A stretch of 64,000 bases of DNA from the NCBI GenBank assembly GCA_023386315.1, contig JAEWJZ010000017.1:169505-233504 (forward strand), written 5' to 3'. The notes below the pieces were generated by a model, which had not been told where the DNA came from, ran no database searches, and saw only the letters and a program-made list of their open reading frames with translations. This document shows positions 27,827-36,915 of this stretch, in pieces; within the stretch, counting starts at the first letter, position 1, and every line of letters starts with the position of its first letter. The DNA is from Bacillota bacterium. GTDB lineage: Bacteria > Bacillota > Clostridia > Lachnospirales > Lachnospiraceae. Made by a program: the position numbers and the translations under genes.

Positions 27827-28363
27827 TTATAATCCCATATCTTTCACGTCTTCTGACAGAAATCTGTGGTATGTCGCATGGTTATCATGGAATTTAATAA
27901 AATATCGGTAAGAATCCCTGGCGGAATCTTTAAAATACAAAATAAAATCACATTCTTCCCCGTCACAGTTTTCACAGACATAGTTACCGTCTGAATACTT
28001 AAAGAACACATTTTTAATGTCTTCAAGCTGAATACCGGGTTTTTCTATGGTCTCAATAAATTCCTTTAAAAATCCGTTTTCTTCTACCTGTTTCCAGACA
28101 TATTCTACACCTTCCGGCGGAATCAGAAAGCAGAACCGCTCCTGGCTTCTGGTGATTTTAATTTCTCCCAGCCGGTCTTTTACATAAATCTTAAATTCTT
28201 TTAATGCTGTTTTTATATCGTCACTTAAATCCCCTGCTTTCAGGATTCTTAACAGTGCTTTTTCAGGATAATAAAACCGTATGGCTTCCTTTTCATATCC
28301 CAGTTTCATCTGTACTTCCCTGATTGAATTAATGAGCATACGCTCCAGAGCAGCAACCTGCAT
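27827..28363 (-). CDS. DUF3877 family protein
   Basis: The 178-residue product matches the DUF3877 pattern as I recall it (KLGYEKEAIRFYYPEKALLRIL, RFCFLIPPEGVEYVW, DFILYF, and the C-terminal HRFLSEDVKDMGL). Its function is unknown. The ATG at 28363 has AAGGAG 8 nt upstream. Earlier in-frame ATGs overlap the M14-type gene. It is probably soluble, with no signal peptide. Confidence 0.8.
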   Translation of the reverse strand: MQVAALERMLINSIREVQMKLGYEKEAIRFYYPEKALLRILKAGDLSDDIKTALKEFKIYVKDRLGEIKITRSQERFCFLIPPEGVEYVWKQVEENGFLKEFIETIEKPGIQLEDIKNVFFKYSDGNYVCENCDGEECDFILYFKDSARDSYRYFIKFHDNHATYHRFLSEDVKDMGL

Positions 28364-28394
28364 GTCCGCTCTCCTTTCCATGCTTACCGGCACA

Positions 28395-29330
28395 TTATTC
28401 ATGAAGCCGCCGTATAATTTTAAAGATAATCCCCCCTTCGGTAACGAATGGCTGGGAATGGGAAAAGAATACAATTCCCTCGGTAGGTGCAAGAATCTGG
28501 CTTATAATCTCTCCCTCATAAGGGTCCAGGATATCCGCCAGAATCTCCCCCCTGCTCACTTCCTCGCCCGGCTTTACGTGGGGGCGGTAAATGCCGGCAC
28601 AGTCCGTTCTTACACTGGATAAATCGCTTTCATGAAGAACTGTGGCAATATAGCCGCTGTGACTGGTGTAGCGCACCATTCCCATACGGGTTAAAAACCG
28701 AAGCACAGAAGCCACCGCCATACGGGCAGAGGGTTCATCAATCTGATCCGTTCCGCTGGTATAGATGGAGAATGCGCTGGTATTCTTTAACTGCCAGTTA
28801 TAATTCAGTGTTGCCTTATCAAATGGTTTGGCATCCCGAACCACCACATAGGGAAGTCCGAAGAGATTAGCGAGGCTTGGATTCTGAAATCCGGTATCCA
28901 TCATACGCACATGGGGTACGAAATTACCGGGTATATAAAAGCTGGTAAACTGGATTCCATAGCTGTATTCTTTTACTGCATCAAAAATCCCCGCCGCAAT
29001 TCTTTTTGTGGTTTCACCGCTTCCGTCACCCGGGTACATACGGTTGATGTCCGAATCGTCCGTCGGCCAGAACCGTTTTCCAACATTGAGGGAAGCTGTG
29101 TTCACAGTAGGGATAACCATAATCTCGTTGCCTTTGATTATGGCTCCCCGCTCTTCCAGTTCCTTTAGCTGTCTGATCAGCTGGGAACAGATATAGAGTT
29201 GCTGCACCTCATTGCCTCTGCATGCACCTACAATGCACGCCGATTTTTCTCCCTTGCCGAAATGATAGCCATATAGATTCATATCGTCCCTGTAAAGATT
29301 CTTCAGGGTGAAAATGGTCTCTTTCCTCAT
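28395..29330 (-). CDS. M14-type protein lacking zinc ligands
   Basis: The 311-residue product has the succinylglutamate desuccinylase/aspartoacylase fold and aligns with its upstream neighbour, including the DINRMYPGD loop (94-102) and the C-terminal barrel-sandwich domain. The metal site is altered: the first ligand His is Arg38 (CRGNE; Glu41 is kept), the second His is Thr129, and the catalytic Glu position is Tyr190. It is probably not a zinc hydrolase. Its ATG overlaps the stop of the upstream gene, so the two proteins are likely made together. Confidence 0.8.
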   Translation of the reverse strand: MRKETIFTLKNLYRDDMNLYGYHFGKGEKSACIVGACRGNEVQQLYICSQLIRQLKELEERGAIIKGNEIMVIPTVNTASLNVGKRFWPTDDSDINRMYPGDGSGETTKRIAAGIFDAVKEYSYGIQFTSFYIPGNFVPHVRMMDTGFQNPSLANLFGLPYVVVRDAKPFDKATLNYNWQLKNTSAFSIYTSGTDQIDEPSARMAVASVLRFLTRMGMVRYTSHSGYIATVLHESDLSSVRTDCAGIYRPHVKPGEEVSRGEILADILDPYEGEIISQILAPTEGIVFFSHSQPFVTEGGIIFKIIRRLHE

Positions 29331-30265
29331 ACCTGCTCCCCTCCCAGAACCCGCGCCAGCAAAGATCCTGCCGATACCACAGGATATTCCCTGAGGGTAA
29401 ACACCAGTCCGTCTATGGGGGAAACCACTTCTTCCAGAATCATTCCCGTCAGTGGATTTAATATCTGTCCAATGGGCTGGTTTTCCTTTACCGTACCAAG
29501 ATGCTCCACCAGAGGCATAAATATACCCGGGCTTTCCGCATGCAGTAGTCCAAGATTCCGGTTAAAGGAAATCATGGGTTCTTTTGGAATGACGGTTTCT
29601 CCGGTCCAGATTCCCAGCTCCTTCATCAGGCAGAGAATCCCTTCTGCCAGCTGCTTTCCATAACTTTTTGTAATCCGCATTCCCACTCCCATTTCCACTA
29701 CAAAGGTAGGAACTCCAATGCTGTTTAAACCATGGGACAGGGTGGAATCCAGCACTACGGCATTTTCATAAACCCAGACCAGATCCACATTCATAAGCTT
29801 TGCATAGTCAATGAGCTTCTCTGCATAAGCCTCACTCATCCGGATCTGGGGAATCTCTCTTAAAAAGATGTTGCTGGCATGCAAATCCACGCAAAAATCA
29901 GAACCGGAGATATCAGACATGATTTCAGAAGCAATATGTTCCGATACAGCTCCCTCCTCATCACCTGGAAATATGCGGTTCATATCAATATCATACCCGG
30001 GCAGGCCTCTGGTAATCGAATCAATTCCAAGTGGGTTAAGCGCCGGATAAATATCCACAATTCCTTTTAAAAATTCCCTGTTTTCCCTGAGAATGCGGTT
30101 AATCTCATAACATACAAACTGGCCTTCCAGCTCGTCCCCATGAACTCCGGTGACAATACTGATCCGCTTTTCTTTACCGGTTACTGTCTCAGGCTCTAAT
30201 CTGTTTTTATATATGTTCCAGCTTTCTCCTACAGGCAAACCTACGGATGCAACTGTTTTTATCAT
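29327..30265 (-). CDS. M14-family deacylase/peptidase (AstE-like)
   Basis: The 312-residue protein of the succinylglutamate desuccinylase/aspartoacylase family has complete zinc ligands (His42 and Glu45 in VHGDE, His129 in DLHAS), Glu191 in VVEMG as general base, and the DMNRIFPGD motif. Family enzymes cleave N-acyl amino acids or similar amides. The real substrate is unknown, and no other arginine-succinylation genes are present. The ATG at 30265 has AAGGGTGA 8 nt upstream. Confidence 0.85.
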   Translation of the reverse strand: MIKTVASVGLPVGESWNIYKNRLEPETVTGKEKRISIVTGVHGDELEGQFVCYEINRILRENREFLKGIVDIYPALNPLGIDSITRGLPGYDIDMNRIFPGDEEGAVSEHIASEIMSDISGSDFCVDLHASNIFLREIPQIRMSEAYAEKLIDYAKLMNVDLVWVYENAVVLDSTLSHGLNSIGVPTFVVEMGVGMRITKSYGKQLAEGILCLMKELGIWTGETVIPKEPMISFNRNLGLLHAESPGIFMPLVEHLGTVKENQPIGQILNPLTGMILEEVVSPIDGLVFTLREYPVVSAGSLLARVLGGEQV

Positions 30266-30323
30266 ATTTCTCATCACCCTTGTTCTTATACTTTATTACA
30301 TTATAAGAATAAATCAGCATGAT

Positions 30324-30938
30324 TCAAACGTCAAGCGATTCCTGCCTGATGGCTTCCTCCTTTTTTATCTGAATGAACATCCCATCCACCACTTTTGTCC
30401 CCGGCGAAAGAACCTCCTGTCCGGATATCACCAGCCCGCCATCAAACCATTTTTTAATCTGGCTTCTGGAGACTGCAAGCTCGCCTGCAAGCAGGGCATC
30501 TGCCCTCAGCTTAAGCCCTGACGGATTTTTTATCTGTATCTCCATATATGCAGTTGCATCAACCAGTGCGACTGTTTCTGTCTCAAGTATATGATACCCG
30601 GTTTTTATTTCAGCAATTTCCGCTTTATTTTTTATAAACAGTTCCCTGTCACTTCCGTAGCTGGCTGCCAGACTGGGGCTGTTGCTTAAAAATCCCTCAT
30701 ACTCCGTTTTATTTATGTTCTCTTTATTTGCCCGCTCTATAATGGTCATATTCCAGGAAGTATCACAATGACTGCAGCGGTAAATCAGCCATACATCAAG
30801 CAGTTTTCCATTGGCGTTCACCCTGAATTTTCCGCTGTTATGAAATTCCGTTTTTCCTTTGCATTTCGGGCATCTTCTAATGACAGCGGGCAGCTGGTCG
30901 GGAACAATCAGCCACAGTTTCCGTAAATTACGATTCAT
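30324..30938 (-). CDS. DUF1062 protein, zinc ribbon plus S4-like domain
   Basis: The 204-residue protein has an N-terminal CxxC...CxxC zinc-ribbon (Cys23, 26, 55, 58) and a C-terminal stretch (about residues 145-200) starting LRADALLAGELAVSRSQIKK that resembles an S4 RNA-binding domain. It matches DUF1062. A nucleic-acid-related role is inferred; no function is established. The ATG at 30938 has GGAGGA 6-7 nt upstream. Confidence 0.8.
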   Translation of the reverse strand: MNRNLRKLWLIVPDQLPAVIRRCPKCKGKTEFHNSGKFRVNANGKLLDVWLIYRCSHCDTSWNMTIIERANKENINKTEYEGFLSNSPSLAASYGSDRELFIKNKAEIAEIKTGYHILETETVALVDATAYMEIQIKNPSGLKLRADALLAGELAVSRSQIKKWFDGGLVISGQEVLSPGTKVVDGMFIQIKKEEAIRQESLDV

Positions 30939-31019
30939 ATCTTCCTCCATATTGTTGTCTTTACGGATAACTCTACTATGAACCGTACCGCCTTCCCACC
31001 TTACTTTCGTTTATGAAAT

Positions 31020-31058
31020 AAAAAAAAGGCAGCGCATCATTGTTTATGACACACCGCC
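31020..31058 (-). terminator. Terminator overlapping the CD3324 stop codon
   Basis: On the minus strand GGCGGTGTGTCAT and ATGATGCGCTGCC form a 13-bp stem (with G-U pairs), followed by eight Ts. The gene's TGGVS codons and stop codon fall inside the stem. Confidence 0.8.
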
Positions 31059-31334
31059 AGTATCTTTTTTCTTTTCCTGGAGTACGATCCTCTGAATGCT
31101 CTTTTCTGACAGATAATAACGCTCTGCCAGAATCCTTACACAAAATCCGGATACATAATCTTTGTAAATGGAACGGTCCCGGCGTTTCCGCTCTTCTCTG
31201 GCTCCGGTTCCTTCTCCCCAGGTTCTTTTGTTTTCCTGTTTTCTGGGAATATAGACATACTCCCCGTCAATATAATTCTGAATCAGTTCCACCAGCTCTT
31301 CTGGCAGAATTTCATTGGCCTTCTGATAGCGCAT
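31044..31334 (-). CDS. CD3324 family putative DNA-binding protein
   Basis: The 96-residue product begins MRYQKANEILPEELVELIQNYIDGEYVYIPRK, the CD3324-family N-terminus, has a basic middle (residues 33-57) and a C-terminal helix-turn-helix-like segment (LAERYYLSEKSIQRIV). It is likely a small regulator of unknown target. GGGAGG precedes the ATG. Confidence 0.8.
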   Translation of the reverse strand: MRYQKANEILPEELVELIQNYIDGEYVYIPRKQENKRTWGEGTGAREERKRRDRSIYKDYVSGFCVRILAERYYLSEKSIQRIVLQEKKKDTGGVS

Positions 31335-31552
31335 CGCTGCCTCCCAAACATATTTTCTGTCCGGAATAGCAAAGGCTGTACAATTACTTATATTTTCACT
31401 GCATAACCCATGCTATGCAGTCTTTGAGGGTTCCATCATAAAATAACCCGCCTCCTTTTCATCACTCGTTTACCCGCTATATCGTTTCTATTCTATCACA
31501 GGTTTCTGGAAAAAAATACCTCATACTTGATACAGATATAAAAATGATCATA

Positions 31553-32215
31553 TCATTCGCTTTTTACAACCACCCCTAAATACCTGGAAAGCTCTGCCGC
31601 CTGATACAAATCCACCAATGCCCCCTTTAATTCCCTGCACTCATCAGACAGCACAATTCCATGTATGGTGCAGCTGGTAAAATCCATTCCCTTCAGCATG
31701 GTCTTAAAGAAACTGGCATTGTCCAGATTCACCTGGGTCCACAAAACCTCCTTCATGCGGCACTGAGTTAGAAATCCCCCATCCAACTGGGAGCCGGAGA
31801 AATGAATATGTTCCATCTTCGATCCGTCAAAATTGGCATAGCGGAAATTACAGTCGGAAATTCTGGCATGCAGCATAGTACTGCCGCAAAACCGGGTGCC
31901 CACTCCTTTGGAAGAGATGAATTCCGTCCGGTTAAAATAGCAGTCTTCCAGACCGCAGTTGGAAAAATCACAGGATCGGAAAATAACATCGGTAAATTCC
32001 CCTTTTTCAAAGGAACAATCCTGAAACAGGCAGTTTTCAAAGATCACAGCGGAAAACTGCATGCGGGAAATATCCTCCCCGCTCATACGGACGTTTTGTA
32101 TCATTGCATCTCTGATTTCTTCTTCATTCTCTATTTTTCTGTATAATTCCGCTTCATCTGTAAGGATTAATTCCTCTTCCCCTGAAAGAATCGGCGCAAG
32201 CAGCTTCTCTTTCAT
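31553..32215 (-). CDS. Pentapeptide-repeat protein
   Basis: The 220-residue product has a run of A(N/D)(L/F)xx-like pentapeptide units (about residues 55-195: FENCLFQDCSFEKGEFTDV and similar) that form a right-handed quadrilateral beta helix. Some members mimic DNA and protect gyrase, but most have no known role. AAAGGGG is the likely RBS. No signal peptide is present. Confidence 0.88.
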   Translation of the reverse strand: MKEKLLAPILSGEEELILTDEAELYRKIENEEEIRDAMIQNVRMSGEDISRMQFSAVIFENCLFQDCSFEKGEFTDVIFRSCDFSNCGLEDCYFNRTEFISSKGVGTRFCGSTMLHARISDCNFRYANFDGSKMEHIHFSGSQLDGGFLTQCRMKEVLWTQVNLDNASFFKTMLKGMDFTSCTIHGIVLSDECRELKGALVDLYQAAELSRYLGVVVKSE

Positions 32216-32356
32216 CTAACCATACCCCTTTTTTTACTATTCTGCCTTTTATTATGCCACACGTCTTCTGTCAGGACAACCAAAATAAACCAAAGCTTTA
32301 AAATTTATGCATAGGCACCGGCTATCAATGAACGAAAAAAGGCCGAACAGAGCCGA

Positions 32357-32386
32357 TTGGATTTTTACAGATACAGCGCTTATAAT
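32357..32386 (+). promoter_or_regulatory. Promoter of the acyl-CoA dehydrogenase operon
   Basis: TTGGAT (32357-32362) and TATAAT (32381-32386) are 18 nt apart, 54 nt before the first gene. A small GC-rich inverted repeat (GGC..GCC) lies just upstream of the -35 and could be a regulator site. Confidence 0.5.
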
Positions 32387-32440
32387 AAAAACAGCAAGAT
32401 TGTTAAAAAAATATTTATTTAATACCAGGAGGAAGGAACT

Positions 32441-33625
32441 ATGAGTAAATTATCAAAGGAAGAATTTCAGGCCTATTTAATGCAGATTAGAAAGCTGGCG
32501 GAAGGACCGTTAGAAGAGATCCAGAAGGAAGTAGAGGTCACCAATAAATTCCCGAAAGAATTTTACGATCTGTCAATTAAAAATGATTTATACCGCTGCG
32601 CTCTTCCGGTTGAATACGGCGGCTACGGTCTGTCCGAGCTTGAGATCTTACAGGTACAGGAAGAATTCTCCAGAGGACCGGGCGGAATGAGAATGCATCT
32701 TCATTATGCAATGGACTTAAACTGGAGAATCCTTGATGATTACGGCAGCAAAGAACTGAAAGAGGAATACATGAACAAATTCCAGGATAAATCCGTATTT
32801 ACCTGTTTTGCTCTGACAGAAGCAGCCGGCGGTACCGGTGCTGATTTACATACCTTGGCAGTAAAAGAAGGCGATTCCTATGTATTAAACGGAGAGAAAA
32901 CTTTAATCTCCCATACAGACTGCTGTGAATTCGCTTATGTAATCGCAGTTACCAATCCTGATTCCAAAAAGGATGACAGACTTTCCGCATTCTTTGTTCC
33001 GATGGATGCTCCCGGATTTGAAGTAATCAATATGCCTCATATGATGGGCTGCCGCGGAGCCGGTCACGGGGAACTGAAATTTACAAACTGTAAGATTGAC
33101 AAGAAGTATTTATTAGGAAAAGAAGGCCAGGGCCTTGAAATTGCCATGCATTCCTTATCTGTATCCCGTGCCCACATCGCAGCGAGCAACTTGGGTATGG
33201 CTCAGAGAATGCTGGAACTTTCCTTACAGTATGCAAATGACCGTGTAACCTTTGGAAAACCAATCGGAACCCGTCAGGCAATCCGCTGCAAAATTGCTGA
33301 TATGTCCATGATGGTTCATGCACTGCGCTGCATGGTTTACGATTTTGCAAAATCCTATGAAGAGAATCCAACCGGCGAGTACATTGAAGAGAAAGCAGCA
33401 ATGTGTAAGCTGTACAGCATTGATACTACCAGAAAGGTCAGCGACGAGATGTTAGAGATCTTCGGCGGAGTAGGCTATTTTGAAGACTGCAAATACGGTC
33501 CTGTAGAACGCCTCTACCGTGACTGCCGCGCAATGTGGCTGGAAGAAGGCGCTCCTACCGTTCAGCGCATCACCATTTCCAGAAATACCATTAAGCATGG
33601 CGCAAAAATGGAATATATCATCTAA
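32441..33625 (+). CDS. Acyl-CoA dehydrogenase, divergent
   Basis: This 394-residue flavoprotein of the acyl-CoA dehydrogenase fold shows FALTEAAGGTGAD (FAD-binding; the usual Pro is Ala), NGEKTLISH, RVTFGKPIGTRQAIRCKIADM, the IFGGVGYFEDC block and a C-terminal EEGAPTVQR with the catalytic-region Glu. It would interconvert an acyl-CoA and its 2-enoyl-CoA, passing electrons to the Etf encoded downstream. It is quite different from the second dehydrogenase in the same operon, so the two probably act on different substrates or steps. AGGAGGAAGGA precedes the ATG. Confidence 0.9.
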   Translation: MSKLSKEEFQAYLMQIRKLAEGPLEEIQKEVEVTNKFPKEFYDLSIKNDLYRCALPVEYGGYGLSELEILQVQEEFSRGPGGMRMHLHYAMDLNWRILDDYGSKELKEEYMNKFQDKSVFTCFALTEAAGGTGADLHTLAVKEGDSYVLNGEKTLISHTDCCEFAYVIAVTNPDSKKDDRLSAFFVPMDAPGFEVINMPHMMGCRGAGHGELKFTNCKIDKKYLLGKEGQGLEIAMHSLSVSRAHIAASNLGMAQRMLELSLQYANDRVTFGKPIGTRQAIRCKIADMSMMVHALRCMVYDFAKSYEENPTGEYIEEKAAMCKLYSIDTTRKVSDEMLEIFGGVGYFEDCKYGPVERLYRDCRAMWLEEGAPTVQRITISRNTIKHGAKMEYII

Positions 33626-33639
33626 CAGGAATTCACCTT

Positions 33640-33679
33640 GGGGTCATCCGGTTCCGTATGGGCCTGATGACCCCGGGTT
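33640..33679 (+). terminator. Terminator or attenuator inside the operon
   Basis: GGGGTCATC (33640-33648) pairs perfectly with GATGACCCC (33666-33674), then GGGTTTTT. It lies between the first dehydrogenase and the CoA-transferase, 23 nt before the next RBS. Confidence 0.75.
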
Positions 33680-33701
33680 TTTGTAAAGGAGGAGGATCCG
33701 C

Positions 33702-34925
33702 ATGAAACCTTTAGAGGGAGTAAAAGTTGTAGATTTAACCACATATCTTGCAGCCCCTACCACAGTCCGCGTTCTCGGGGAATGGGGCGCCGACTGCATC
33801 AAGATCGAGTCCGCCAAGGGTGATCCTGCAAGAACACAGGGCGCAGTATTTAACATGCCCTACGAAGACGATGAAAACCTGGCATTTGATGTTGCCAACA
33901 TGAACAAACGCTTTATTACCCTGGATTTAAAATCCCAAAAGGGTCTGGAAATTGCATACAAACTGATTGGTGAAGCAGATGTCTTTGTCACCAACACCAG
34001 AACGAAATCCTTAACGAAACTGGGACTTGACTACGACACATTAAGCCGGCGTTTTCCAAAACTGGTCTTTGCCCAGGTTTTAGGTTATGGGGAAAACGGT
34101 CCGGAAAAGGATTCTGCCGGATTTGACGTTACCTGCTACATGGCCAGAGGCGGTGTGTTCGGAACTACCGTAAACAAAGGCGATGCTCCCATGATTCCCA
34201 CCAATGGCTTCGGCGATTTCCAGGTTTCCTTAAGTCTTGCCTCCGGAATCTGTGCTGCTCTTTATGCACGGGAAAAATCAGGAAAAGGTGATAAGATCAC
34301 AGTCTCCCTCCATCATGCAGCAGTTTACGCACTGAGCACAGGCGTAATTTCTGCCCAGTACGGTAACCAGTATCCAAAAAGCAGGAAGGAAGTTCCCAAT
34401 CCATTTAATAATGTATACCGCACCAGCGACCAGAAATGGGTGGTGATCTGCTGTCCGGAGTATGACAGAGACTATGAAAAGATCATGACACTGTTAGGAA
34501 GAACGGACATGGTAGGAAATTCCCGCTACATGAGGTGCGCAGAGGTAAATGCCGGTCATTTAAACCATGAGGTCATTGATATTCTTGATGAAGCAATCGG
34601 CAAACTCACAAGAAAAGATTTAATGAGTATGTTTAAAGCCAATGATTTAGCCTGCGAAGCTGCCTATGAGCCTCTTGATATGTACGAGGATGAACAGGTC
34701 TGGGCCAACCACATTATCGCAAAGATCCCCTATCCTTCCGGTGAACGTTACCTTCCCACAAACCCGGTAAACTTTAGTTCTGTCGGAGAACCAGAATACC
34801 GGATCGGCGGCTCCCAGGGTGCTCATACGGTTGAGATCCTGGAGCATTTGGGATACAGCCAGGGTGAAATCGGGGAGATTCTTGCCTCCGGCGCAGCCAC
34901 CGGGGAAACAAAGCTGAAAAAATAA
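33702..34925 (+). CDS. Class III CoA-transferase (CaiB/BaiF family)
   Basis: The 407-residue product starts with the family's LEGVKVVDLTTYLAAP and has GWG-type ADCIKIE, the catalytic Asp in DSAGFDVTCYMARGG near residue 143, and a C-terminal GAHTVEILEHLGY. These enzymes move CoA between carboxylic acids through an aspartyl intermediate. It is closest in feel to HadA/FldA/CaiB enzymes of anaerobic acid fermentation. AGGAGGAGGA precedes the ATG. Confidence 0.92.
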   Translation: MKPLEGVKVVDLTTYLAAPTTVRVLGEWGADCIKIESAKGDPARTQGAVFNMPYEDDENLAFDVANMNKRFITLDLKSQKGLEIAYKLIGEADVFVTNTRTKSLTKLGLDYDTLSRRFPKLVFAQVLGYGENGPEKDSAGFDVTCYMARGGVFGTTVNKGDAPMIPTNGFGDFQVSLSLASGICAALYAREKSGKGDKITVSLHHAAVYALSTGVISAQYGNQYPKSRKEVPNPFNNVYRTSDQKWVVICCPEYDRDYEKIMTLLGRTDMVGNSRYMRCAEVNAGHLNHEVIDILDEAIGKLTRKDLMSMFKANDLACEAAYEPLDMYEDEQVWANHIIAKIPYPSGERYLPTNPVNFSSVGEPEYRIGGSQGAHTVEILEHLGYSQGEIGEILASGAATGETKLKK

Positions 34926-34953
34926 CCACGATAGAATGGAAAGGTGAGATGAC

Positions 34954-36096
34954 ATGAGTTTACTATACACCGAAGAACAAAAAGAGCTTCTTGCTCTCGT
35001 AAGAGAAATGGCTGAAAACGAAATCAAGCCTTACGTAAAAGAAGCTGATGAAAAGGGCGAGTGTCCAAGAGAACTCTTTAAATGGGGTTTTGATATGGGA
35101 CTTCACATGCTGGAAATCCCCGAGGAATACGGCGGAACCGGCTTAAGCTATGAAACCACTGCCATGATATTTGAAGAGCTGGCAAAAATAGATGCAGGCT
35201 ATGCCATTACCTTCGTAACCACCTTTGTAGCCTTAAGAAACGTAATTCTTGCTGGAACCAAAGAGCAGGGACAGTATTTCGCAGATAAAATCAGACCCGG
35301 ATCATTTGCAGGATTTGCCTTAACCGAACCGAATGCAGGCTCTGACCCGGCCGCCATGCGTTCCACCGCAGTCCTGGATGGCGATGAATATATTTTAAAT
35401 GGAACAAAAACCTTCATTACAAACGGAGCGCTCTCCGATGTATTCGTAGGATTTTTCAAAACCAGTCCGGCTGCCGGACACAAGGGAATTTCCGCCTTTA
35501 TTATCGATGCTGATGCACCTGGCGTTACCGTGGGTGCTCATGAAAATAAGATGGGACTACGTCTTTCCAATACCACTGACCTAATCTTTGAAAATGTGCG
35601 GGTAAAAGCTTCCGCTATGGTTGGACCGGAAGGCTCCGGTTTTAAGCTGGCTTTAAATGCACTGAACTTATCCCGTGCTTTTGTGGCAACTCTGGCAGTG
35701 GGAATTATGCAGAGAGCCCTTGATGAATCCGTTAAATACGCCAAAGAACGCAAACAGTTCGGGACTCCTTTAATCAAGTTCCAGATGGTTCAGGCCCTGC
35801 TTGCGGATATGGCAATCAAGGTTGAGGCCTCCAGATGCCTGGTTAATAACACCATGCGCATGATGGACCAGGGAATCATGGTCCAGAAGGAAGGCTCCAT
35901 CTGCAAAACCTTTGTCTCCGACTGTGCACAGGAGGTCACCTCCAATGCAGTGCAGATCTTCGGCGGATACGGATACAGCAAGGAATATCCGGTAGAAAAG
36001 CTGATGCGAGACTGCAAAGTGTTCCAGATCTTTGAAGGCGCCAACCAGATCCAGCGTATGACCATTGCAAACGTTCTGGATAAGGAATACAGATAG
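34954..36096 (+). CDS. Acyl-CoA dehydrogenase (Bcd-like)
   Basis: The 380-residue protein has canonical motifs: GFALTEPNAGSDPAAM, LNGTKTFITNG, RKQFGTPLIKFQMVQ, IFGGYGYSKEYPVEKLMRD, and Glu in FEGANQIQRM as catalytic base. It has the usual length and likely pairs with the Etf encoded next. It is similar in type to clostridial butyryl-/acyl-CoA dehydrogenases. AAAGGTGAGATG precedes the start. Confidence 0.95.
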   Translation: MSLLYTEEQKELLALVREMAENEIKPYVKEADEKGECPRELFKWGFDMGLHMLEIPEEYGGTGLSYETTAMIFEELAKIDAGYAITFVTTFVALRNVILAGTKEQGQYFADKIRPGSFAGFALTEPNAGSDPAAMRSTAVLDGDEYILNGTKTFITNGALSDVFVGFFKTSPAAGHKGISAFIIDADAPGVTVGAHENKMGLRLSNTTDLIFENVRVKASAMVGPEGSGFKLALNALNLSRAFVATLAVGIMQRALDESVKYAKERKQFGTPLIKFQMVQALLADMAIKVEASRCLVNNTMRMMDQGIMVQKEGSICKTFVSDCAQEVTSNAVQIFGGYGYSKEYPVEKLMRDCKVFQIFEGANQIQRMTIANVLDKEYR

Positions 36097-36110
36097 GAGG
36101 ACATAACAGG

Positions 36111-36899
36111 ATGAATATCGTTGTTTGCATCAAGCAGGTTCCGGATACAACAGAGATTAAAATCGATCCGGTAAAAAACACCCTGATCCGTACAGGTGTA
36201 CCAAGCATCATGAATCCATTTGACAAAAATGCCTTAGAAACAGGGCTTTCCTTAAAGGACCGCTACGGCGGAAAAGTGACCGTAATCTCCATGGGACCCC
36301 CTCAGGCAAAGGCTGTATTAAGAGAAGCTCTTTCCATGGGAGCTGACGAGGCTTATCTGGTGACTGACCGCGCATTTGGCGGTTCTGATACCTATGCCAC
36401 CAGCTATATCCTGTCACAGGCCATTAAAAAGCTTGGTGACTTCGATGTGATTCTGGGCGGAAAGCAGGCCATTGACGGTGATACGGGACAGACTGCCCCC
36501 AGTATCGCAGAACACCTTGGCGCTGCAAGGCTTACTTATATTCTGGATTTAGAGGCAGACGGGGATAAGGTAACTGCCAGACGGCAGGTGGAGGAAGGCA
36601 TCGAAGTGATTGAGGCCCGCTTCCCCATTCTTTGTACTGCAACAAAAGAAAGCAACAAACCCAGATATGCTACCATAAAGAGAAAAATTGCCTCTTTAAA
36701 AGCAGAGATTCCGGAGATCACTCTGACTGACTTACCAGATGCGGATGTGTCAAAAATGGGACTCAAAGGCTCTCCCACCAAGGTAAAAGCTACTTTCACA
36801 CCAAAACGGACCGCCTGCGGCGTGACCATAGAGGGAAATACTCCCGGTGAAATTGCTAACGCACTGATCGGCAAGCTGGCCGACGGGAAAATACTGTAA
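36111..36899 (+). CDS. etfB: Electron transfer flavoprotein beta subunit
   Basis: The 262-residue product begins MNIVVCIKQVPDTTEIKIDP and carries GGKQAIDGDTGQTAPSIAEHLG, the nucleotide-binding loop typical of clostridial EtfB. With EtfA it carries electrons for the acyl-CoA dehydrogenases. Its likeness to bifurcating Etf (NAD site) is suggestive but needs alignment. Its stop lies 16 nt before etfA. Confidence 0.95.
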   Translation: MNIVVCIKQVPDTTEIKIDPVKNTLIRTGVPSIMNPFDKNALETGLSLKDRYGGKVTVISMGPPQAKAVLREALSMGADEAYLVTDRAFGGSDTYATSYILSQAIKKLGDFDVILGGKQAIDGDTGQTAPSIAEHLGAARLTYILDLEADGDKVTARRQVEEGIEVIEARFPILCTATKESNKPRYATIKRKIASLKAEIPEITLTDLPDADVSKMGLKGSPTKVKATFTPKRTACGVTIEGNTPGEIANALIGKLADGKIL

Positions 36900-36915
36900 A
36901 AGGAGGCCAAAGAAA

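Noticed and set aside
31397..31420. Hairpin CTGCATA/TATGCAG upstream of the CD3324 gene
   Set aside because: It is a neat 7-bp stem but has no T run, no promoter placement and no matching gene context, so no function can be supported.
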